The position numbers were made by a program, and so were the translations under genes. From assembly GCF_963082655.1 (NCBI RefSeq), contig NC_081555.1, forward strand, positions 25,292,776 through 25,356,775: a stretch of 64,000 nt of DNA. The letters are read 5' to 3'. The notes beneath the pieces were generated by a model that did no database searches, was not told where the DNA came from, and was given only the letters and a program-made list of their open reading frames with translations. This document shows positions 56,445 to 64,000 of the stretch, piece by piece (positions within the stretch are counted from its first letter, which is position 1; every line of letters starts with the position of its first letter). This stretch comes from Stomoxys calcitrans. Its lineage: Eukaryota > Arthropoda > Insecta > Diptera > Muscidae.

Positions 56445-58125
56445 CTAACATATTTTTGAATTTCTTCATAACTTTTGTCCAGCTCACACAGGATGGTGTC
56501 ATTGAGGCTTTACGCAAATTGCAGGGATCATCATCGCAGGGACCACCACCATCTTCATTGTTGGCGGCATCATCCTCATCAACAACAGTGTCATCATCGG
56601 CACGTGCCTCAGAGGCAACGGCTACAGTAATTGCATCAACGTTATCCTTCTTTTGGGTCTTACAGCTATCAGCAGACTTCTTATCGTAACTTAAATGACT
56701 ATTTTCTTTAGTATCACAGTGAGTTTCTAATGTGTTTTTGGATTTGTTATTATTAAGGTTTTTATGAGGGACTGATGAGGATGGTGCAGCAGGTTGGGGT
56801 TGAGGTTGTGTTGTGTGGGATGGATGCAGTGGCTGTAATTCTTCAGCTTCTTGACATTCTTGTGTGGTGAAGGTGCAATGACGTTTTTTGGTTGTTGTTG
56901 TTGTTGTTTTTGGGACAATTGGGGCTGTCGTGGCCGTCGTCGTCGCCGCTTTCGTTTCCTCTGACAACTTTTTCTTTGCCTTTTGTTTTTGCTGTTTCAA
57001 CTCTTTGACTTTTTGTTTGCGGGCATATTTTTCACGTAATTTGGGACTACCAAATTCATCCAGGTAATACATGCAATCCTGCAATCCATCCTTTTTGTTG
57101 ATCAATTTTGGATTGATAACTGGATCATCAGATATATTTAGCAAGGGGAAATAGTAGTTGCCATCTGTGGCCAATACTTGTCCTGCATTTTTCTTGCTAA
57201 GCGCTATCTCTTCCTTGGATTTTTCGTTTGCTGCATGAGTTTTGTGGCTGCTTTTGGTGGCTACCGCCTCCAAGGAAGTCGACTCTTTGCTGACATCATT
57301 GACTAAGGCAACACCTCCAGGGTTGGGGCTTACACACATCTGCAAACCACTATCGTCGGGATCCTCTTCCTCGCCAACAATCAAGGCGGGATTTTCACCA
57401 TCAACCTCATCATCATCATCATCCAAATGCAAATCCTCGACTTCATCTATGCGATCTTCCAGACCCAAGCCCAAGGTGGTTGAGCTGTTACAGGATTTGT
57501 ATTTTATTCTACGTGTTGCATTATTGTTAAGGGCCCCAAAGCTATGGGTACTGCCCGAATAACCACTTGAGGACTCTGATTCTAGATTATCCTCTGAGTA
57601 TTTTGAGTGAGACAAATCCCCCGAAGAATTGGCCCCAATAGATTCATTGCTTGATGAGGAGCAATTTGCTGATTTCAACTGCTGCTGGGAACCCACGGCC
57701 GAATCTCGATCATTGTCAATGCCACTGTCTTGCGACAGCAATTGACGATAGGCGGGTTGCTTAAGTTTTTGCAACTGGCATTTAGGATGAGCGGCGCCAT
57801 GTAAGCTTAACGAGGCACTGCGTTGGGTAATAGAATCATCCTTGTTGCGACTGGCTGCTGTCAAAGAAGCAAAGGAAGAGCGAGGTGTATGGCCACCATT
57901 ATTGCTGCTGCTACTGGCAATAACGACACAAGCACTATCAGCAGAACCTGTGGATAGTTGCGTGGAGAAGCGTTCGCTTTGATTCAGGGGGATTTTAATG
58001 GGCTTACTACAGAGAGCGTTGACGTTAGCGTTGGCTTTAGCGTTTATTTGGCTATTGCCGTTGGCCGTGTTCGTCGACGTTACTCTTAAGTGGGCGTTAT
58101 TTTGTTCTATTGCTAATGTTGCCAT
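56445..58125 (-). CDS. sgg: Shaggy/GSK-3 long-isoform N-terminal coding exon
   Basis: This 560-codon exon starts at ATG 58125 (context cccgATGG) and ends at a consensus donor, TTAG|GTAAAT. Its phase is 1, matching the acceptor of the first kinase exon at 21808, so the join reads MLG-RDGSKI. The protein is Ser/Asn/Thr-rich and low in complexity. It has an acidic block at residues 227-258 containing DEVE and DEVD followed by Gly (DEVD at 239-242), a better-ordered segment at 323-365 (GNYYFPLLN, YYLDEFGSPKLREKYARK), a Lys/Gln-rich stretch at 366-388 and an acidic segment at 510-533. It corresponds in position and character to the unique N-terminus of the long Drosophila isoform (Sgg46), which is known to be caspase-cleaved. 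The frame stays open upstream of the ATG for 25 codons but without AUG. If the intron is retained the reading ends after Gly-Lys, two codons on. Assignment rests on the phase-perfect join, since I cannot align it. Confidence 0.85.
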
Positions 58126-58980
58126 CGGGTGTTCTTTTTTCCTTTTTTTTATAATTATTTTTCTGTTTTGCTCTACCCGAGTATTTTTTCCAATATCCAA
58201 TTCAGTTCTTGGTTATTTTGTTTAGTTTTCCTTTTGTTTTCTTTTTTCTAGTCTTGCGTATATATTTTTCTCCAAGTTAAAAATAGTCTTTCTTTTAAAT
58301 ATTTGATGTGCCTTATTTGACGTTTAATTGGCTTAAAACACGTTAGATTTTCTTTTGTTTTTTTTTTCTCTTTCTGGGTTGTTGATTTCCACCAACTTTT
58401 CTTTAGGTCTAGGATAGTTGTTCACTGGAATTTCTTCTTTCACAATAAACACATATACACATGGATATTTTTTGTTTTTTTTTTTACAAAAAGCACAGGG
58501 GTTTTCCTTTAATTAAGTCACATTGCTTCAGGGCTTTTTCAAAAAGCTTAATTGTGCAAAAAAATATTCACAAAAATCTGCAAATAATAAAAGAGGTTGA
58601 TATAGAATTTCGGATTTCTTTTTTCTTTCTCTTATTGACGGCGGCACTTTTGTGTTGATTGTTTATTTGGGTTTAAAGGCATTTTTATTTTTGTAGGTGG
58701 GCTGGAATGACTGAGTGGTGGTTTTAAAAAAATCGATTTGAGATACGCGTTTTTGGATTGTTTGTTATATCTTAAACTTAAGTAACATTTTATAAAGATT
58801 TATGGATTTAGATTTGAAAAATGAGGCTAACGAAAAGTTCAATGACTAGTAGATTTTCTAATTTGGACGGCAACACTAAAAATTTTTTCCCTACACAGCT
58901 AATGAAATCGAAAAGTATGGTAACTTGTAAAAATGGTGTATTTCCGTTTCAGTGAATATTGCCAATTTTAAATTTGAGAA
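58126..58980 (-). promoter_or_regulatory. sgg: Presumed 5' leader or upstream region of the long sgg transcript
   Basis: This A-rich (minus-strand) sequence lies directly upstream of the long-isoform ATG. No AUG occurs in frame with the start in the 25 open codons before it. I see no clear acceptor close to the start and no TATA element I would defend, so whether this is leader, intron or promoter is unresolved. Confidence 0.3.
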
Positions 58981-58984
58981 ACAT

Positions 58985-60157
58985 GATTAAAAACTATATA
59001 TATAAAACAAGAACAAAATACAAAAAAAAATAATATAGAAAAAATATAATAAAACAAAATAAAAATTATAAATAAAAAACATAAAAGTTAAAAAAAAATT
59101 TTTTAAAATAAATAAACAAATAAAAAAAATATTAAACAAATAAAAAATATTAAAAACAAATTGCAAAAATAAAAACAAACAAAAAAATTAAAAAATAACA
59201 AAACAAGAAACAAATACAAAAAATTAAAATAAAAAAAATATAATGAAATAAAACATTATAAAAATTTAAAAAAAATATTTAAAAATTTAAAAAATAAAAG
59301 CTAAAATGAATAAAAAACAAAAATACAATTAAAAATTAAATAAAAAAAAACAATAAATAAATAAAGAATAAAAGATAAGAAAAAATTAAAAAATAAAATA
59401 AATACAAAACAAATGAAAAACTAAAAAAAGATAAAAAGAGAAAAAAAAATTAAAAAAAAAATAAAAAATTTAAAGAATATAAAAACAAAAATGAATAAAA
59501 AAATAAACAATAAAAAATTAAAAAAATAAATAAAAAACAATAAAAAATAAATAAAAAACAATAAAAAATAAATAAAAAACAATAAAAAAATAAATAAAAA
59601 ACAATAAAAAACAATAAAAAAAAATAAAAACAAAACGAAAAATAAATAAAGAATAAAAGATAAAAAAATAAAAAAAAACTAAATTAAAAAAATAAAAAAA
59701 TACAAAATTAAAAAAATGAAAAAAAAAACAAAATAAAAAAATAAAAAAAAAAACAAAATTAAAAAAATAAAAAAATAAAAAAAAACCAAAAAACAAAATT
59801 AAAAAAACAAAATTATAAAAAATAACATAAATACAAAACAAATGAAATAAATATAACACAAATAAAAAATTAAAAAAAAAAATTAAAAAATATAAAAGTT
59901 AATAAAAAACAATAAAAAAATAATAAAAATTAAAAAATAAAAACAAAAAATTAAAAAACAAAAAAAAAAATAAAAAGAAATTTAAAATAATATAAAACAA
60001 AAAAAAAATAAAAAGAAATAAAAAAATATAAAAACAAAAATACAATATATACAAATATATTAAAAAAATATATAAAAAAATATATAAACAAAAATTAAAA
60101 ATATAAAAAAAAATTATTAAAAATTAAATAAAACTATATAAAATAACATAATATAAA
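58985..60157. repeat. A-rich low-complexity tract, 1.2 kb
   Basis: The plus strand is almost wholly A with scattered T, C and rare G (AAAATAAATAAAAAACAATA motifs, some in short tandem near 59520-59620). Its right edge meets the palindrome-ended element at 60158. The long Phe/Leu-rich minus-strand frames here are composition artefacts. Confidence 0.9.
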
Positions 60158-61425
60158 ACAAGCAAAAGCTTGGTTCGGCCGGGCCCAATCTTGGGTACTA
60201 ACCACCATGGATTCCGTTAAAAATTTACCATTTGTATTTGAATTATTTTGGTCTCAAGAAGTCATTGCGGGATATTGGTACTTAGGGGGCCCTATATCAC
60301 CATATTAACCGTTTCGGATAAAACTTGGCACTAATGTTGTAAGTCATAAGATAGGTTTTTGGCACAAATTTAGGCCAAATAAGGTGAAAATTAAGGCTTC
60401 TAAAGGCTCAAGAAGTCAAATCCGGGGATCGGTTTATATGGGGGCTATATCTGTATATAGACCGATTCGGATCATGTTTAACATGTATATTGGAAGTCAT
60501 AACTCAAGTCTTTGTTCCAAATTTCAGCAAAATCGGATGAAAATTAAGGCTTCTAAGAGCTCAAGAAGTCAAATCCGGGGAACGGTTTATATGAGGGCTC
60601 TATGTTTATATAGACCGATTCGGATCATATTTGGCATGGATGTTGGAAGTCAAAACTCAAGCCTTTGTTCAAAATTTCAGCCAAATCGGATGAAAATTGA
60701 GGCTTCTGAGTTCTCAAGAAGTCAATATGGCGTGGAAGTCATAACTTAAGACTTCTAAAGGCTTAAGAAGTCAAATGCTGGGTTCGGTTTATATGGAGGC
60801 TATATGTGTATAAAGACCGATTCGGATCATATTTGGCATGGATGTTGGAAATCATAACTTAAGGTTTTGTTCCAAATTTCTGCCAAAACGGTTGAAAATT
60901 TAGGCTTCTAAGGGCTCAAGAAGTCAAATCCGGGAATCGGTTTATATGGGGGCTATATCTGTTTATAGACCGATTCGAATCATACATGGCATGGATGTTA
61001 AAAGTCATAACTCAAGTCTTTGTACCAAAATTCAGACAAATCGGATGAAAATTTAGAATTTTAATTGGGGGATGGGTTTATATGGGGCTATATCTGTTTA
61101 TAGACCGATCCGGACCATACTTGGCGTGGATGTTGGAAATCATAACTCAAGTCTTTGTTCCAAATTTCAGCAAAATCGGAAAATTCAGGCTTTTAAGGGC
61201 TCAAGAAGTAAAATCGGGGGATCGGTTTATATGGGGTCTATATCCAAATCTGCATCGATATGACTATAAGATCAATCTGTGCAAAATTGCAACCGGCTAG
61301 CTTCACGCGTTCGACCGCTATCGTGATTTCGACAGACGATCCAGAATATATACACTTTATAGGGTCTCAGATCTATATTTCGAGGTGTTACAAACGGAAT
61401 GACTAGTTGAGTATACATAGAATCA
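60158..61425 (+). mobile_element. Palindrome-ended tandem-repeat element, long copy
   Basis: Starts ACAAGCAAAAGCTTGGTTCG then GCCGGGCCCAATC. Six or seven units of about 170 bp follow (GGTTTATATGGGGGCTATAT, AGACCGATTCGGATCATA, AAGGCTTCTAAGGGCTCAAG). It ends near TTACAAACGGAATGACTAG. Short open frames inside simply follow the repeat period. Confidence 0.75.
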
Positions 61426-61429
61426 TTAA

Positions 61430-64000
61430 TCCATATCACCCTGGTATTGCCATTTGTCAACCCAAAAAATTTATATTACACATTTATAACGGCAAAATTG
61501 AAACGGTTTAAAAATCTTTGTTTTGGATACATGAGAAGTGTGCGTTTCCAAAAATGGTCCATTGTTATTGTTGGAATCGGAATAAAAATTTGTCAAAAAG
61601 CTTCAGGGCGATTCGGGTTAAAGAACTACTGAATTGCTTTGGTAGTTAGAGCTTATACGTTGGGCGCCAACTTTAATCAAAGGTCGTTGACACGCAAAAA
61701 AAAAAAGAAATCGCAGGGAATTTAATGTAAATGCTACTAACGAAACGCTAAAAATTTTGATTTATCAGACAAAAATTAGAAAATGCTTATGTCAATGCAC
61801 TTGAAATCTCAATTAAGATCTATTTCTTTTATTTCTGGATTTTTCTCGGAATTTTGCGCCTAAAAACATATTATTTATTTTTTTTTGTAGTACAGTATAC
61901 AAAGTATGTTGTTTTTTATATTTTTTATACAGTTATTTATAGCTCTTTCTGTTAAATAAAAAAATCATTTTTACGTTTAAGATCTTTGCGTATTATTTAA
62001 TTTTTTTTACTTTTTTTTCAATCTTCCGAAATATATATATAATATTTTTTTCATAAAATTTCAAAAAACCTGTGTTTTTAATAGTTTTATTTCTTTTTAG
62101 TTACTTTTTAGCAATGACACTTTTTTATTATTTTTTTATTTTTTTTTTTTTTAAATTTTATGTACTTTTTTAATGTTTTGAATGTATAGATACCAAATTT
62201 TCAAACTTTAATTTTTTTTAATACTTTTCTACATTTTATTTGCTTATATCTATTTTATGCTTTTTGTTTTTCTTTCTAATTTCAAAACATTTTATCTTTA
62301 TTCTTATATATTTAAGACATTTTCATTTCTCTCGTTGTACTTTTCGTCGTCATTAAAACCACCACACACCATTCATTCTTCATTCCACGGTTTTTTTTAT
62401 ATTTTGACCCCGATTTTCGTTTATTTGGTTTCATTATAAGATTTGTAATGCAAACAAGGGAGCATGAGTTTAAAGGAAATATGGAAATTCACTGACTCTC
62501 TTTTGTATCAAACAACAAGCTGACTTCACTTTGTTTAGAAAATATTTTTTTATAAAAAAAATATAACGTTTCTTTATTTGGCAATTTATAAAAAAATGTG
62601 TTGGTTTTTTTTTCTTTAATTTAAACGTGTGTTTTTCTTTTTTTTAATTTTTGAATTTTTTCTGGAGTGTATGTTTCAAAACAACATGTTGACTCTCATA
62701 AGTGCACAAATGTACTGAAATCCATTCGGTAAAAAGAAAAATAGAAATTGTTTTTGTGTTTCTTCTTGCTCAGTATGTCTTTATCACCAGAGCACCATCG
62801 TCGTCATCGCCGCGCTATCGTCGTCGTCGTTGGCGTTGTCGTCGTCGGTGTTATTGTTCCCTGATGTCTTTGTGCTTCTGTATGAGTGAGAGAAGGAGGC
62901 TTAAGTACATACATACACACATAAATACGTACAATCGACGATAAGTAAATGACAGTAGTTGGTGTGGTGAGGAGAAATGTGAGAAAATCCAAATCCCCCC
63001 ATTACTCACATACCACTACAAAACACGAACAACAACAACAACTGCTCGCACCACTTAGTAATAAGTAGCAACAACAAATCAAATGCCAAAAAATGCGTTC
63101 TTCTCATACTCAATATTTAATAATGTTCTCCACCAGGTTGGAGAGAAGAATTGGGAGTAGAAGACAAGGAAATATTTGGGAATGCAAACAATCCAATGAA
63201 CAAACATATCAAATGCTCACAGCACATACTGAACCACTTACTACTGCTGCTGCTCTCAATCGTCAATAGCTGTCACCCAGATTTAGCAGAAAACAAATGA
63301 TGCCAGATTATTTGTGGCTTGCATTTTATAAACACAAAAACGAACAAATTTGAACTTAGGAGCCAAAAAAACATGACCTACACTTCTTTTCCCAATAGGA
63401 AACGATATGGCACCTCTATGACATCGACATATACAAAACACACATGTTGATGCACCATGGGTGTGCGACAAGCAAGTGAGAGTACTAAAATCAGAACTGC
63501 AAACACCACCACACCTAGCCCAACAGCAAAATAGAATGGTTGTGTGATAAGTCTAACGCCATGGGTTTGTTGTATTCATTACAAGTCAATCTATACGCTC
63601 GTCCATTGTCCACATTCAACTCACAATAGCCCCCTTATAGCTTCTCTTTTAGTGGTAGACGATGTTTCGGATATATTGAGAAAACATCTCAAATACTAAA
63701 CATACAAAGAAAATCAAATGAAAATGAAACCCCGCAAAGTGATGACGGCAGCCAAAAAGAAAATCGAAAGTTTTCCACCAAAACACGAAGTGCGACGTTA
63801 ACGAAGTGTTAGGCACCTACCTACAACATGGCAAGCTACTCGTATCTTATTGTACACATGTATTGATTATCTAATATGCTCGCTTTATACCGTTATGCAT
63901 GCACACTTTTTACCTACACACAGAAAAGTGATAAGAACATATCCCTACCTTTACAAGATTTTATATCAGTTAAAAACTCAAACAGTTTTTAGCAAAAGCC
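61430..64000. other. T-rich interval upstream of sgg long exon, no gene seen
   Basis: Long T runs at 61860-62660, the trinucleotide tract at 62795-62850, and CAA-rich DNA near 63030-63080. On the minus strand a juxtaposed acceptor-donor CTTTTCTGTGTGTAG|GTAAAA lies at 63914/63913, a weak recursive-splicing candidate if this is a 5' leader intron. Confidence 0.35.
62795..62850. repeat. GTC/CGT trinucleotide-rich tract
   Basis: CGTCGTCATCG and TCGTCGTCGTCGTTGGC runs lie upstream of the long sgg start. They could be part of an unseen 5' exon or leader; no coding exon is evident. Confidence 0.6.

Noticed and set aside
56437..58200. Start of the sgg long exon at 58200
   Set aside because: The first codon there is TTG; the first ATG in frame is at 58125 with better context.
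59421..59859. Phe/Leu/Ile-rich minus-strand ORFs of 60-113 codons
   Set aside because: They are products of the A-rich tract (AAA and AAT read as TTT and ATT) with no complexity.
60384..61300. Plus-strand ORFs with SRSQIRGSVYMGAIS-like repeats
   Set aside because: The repeated peptide simply follows the DNA unit of the palindrome family; other copies have it in all frames with stops.

Overview
This window reads as intronic and exonic DNA of a higher fly (calyptrate, house-fly or stable-fly like), very AT-rich and packed with transposable-element debris. The backbone is one gene on the minus strand: shaggy (sgg), the fly glycogen synthase kinase 3. Eight coding exons can be joined exactly by frame, phase and splice sites. 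Reading 5' to 3' they are 58125-56445, 21808-21618, 21529-21446, 17089-16979, 14470-14233, 14165-13972, 7459-7270 and 7191-6986 (or 6991). The joined product is about 964 residues: a 560-residue low-complexity N-terminus of the long caspase-responsive type (Sgg46-like in Drosophila), then the GSK-3 kinase domain and an Ala/Gly/Ser-rich C-tail. The alternative short first exon (Sgg10 type) was not found.

Layout. 1-6.5 kb holds tandem-repeat elements and decayed LINE ORF2 pieces. 6.9-21.8 kb holds the kinase exons, with introns containing a 5'-truncated LINE with an open RT frame and clear target duplication (9.48-11.46 kb), a TTAA-flanked MITE, tRNA-derived SINEs and more LINE pieces. The 34.6-kb intron between the N-terminal and first kinase exon (21.8-56.4 kb) holds repeat arrays, a small 59-codon ORF (25.4 kb), an apparently intact Tc1-like transposon with IR/DR ends (28.84-30.48 kb), a 309-codon low-complexity ORF lacking a usable AUG (32.6-33.6 kb), a 29-bp tandem array (36.8-37.6 kb) facing a decayed reverse-oriented array (38.9-41.6 kb), and a strong recursive-splice-site candidate at 53750. 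Beyond 58.1 kb lie the presumed sgg leader or upstream DNA, a 1.2-kb A-rich tract and another tandem-repeat element.

The mobile families form a recurrent set. One has ends carrying a GGCCGGGCC-type palindrome and internal units of roughly 150-170 bp (about 11 copies). Two are tRNA-derived SINEs, one of which shares its 3' tail with a LINE remnant in the same window. There are also several LINE lineages and MITEs. Apart from sgg, the nested ORFs and the transposon genes, I see no further protein-coding genes, no tRNA or rRNA genes and no CRISPR. Exon borders come from consensus splice sites and phase agreement; family assignments rest on motif recognition, not on searches.
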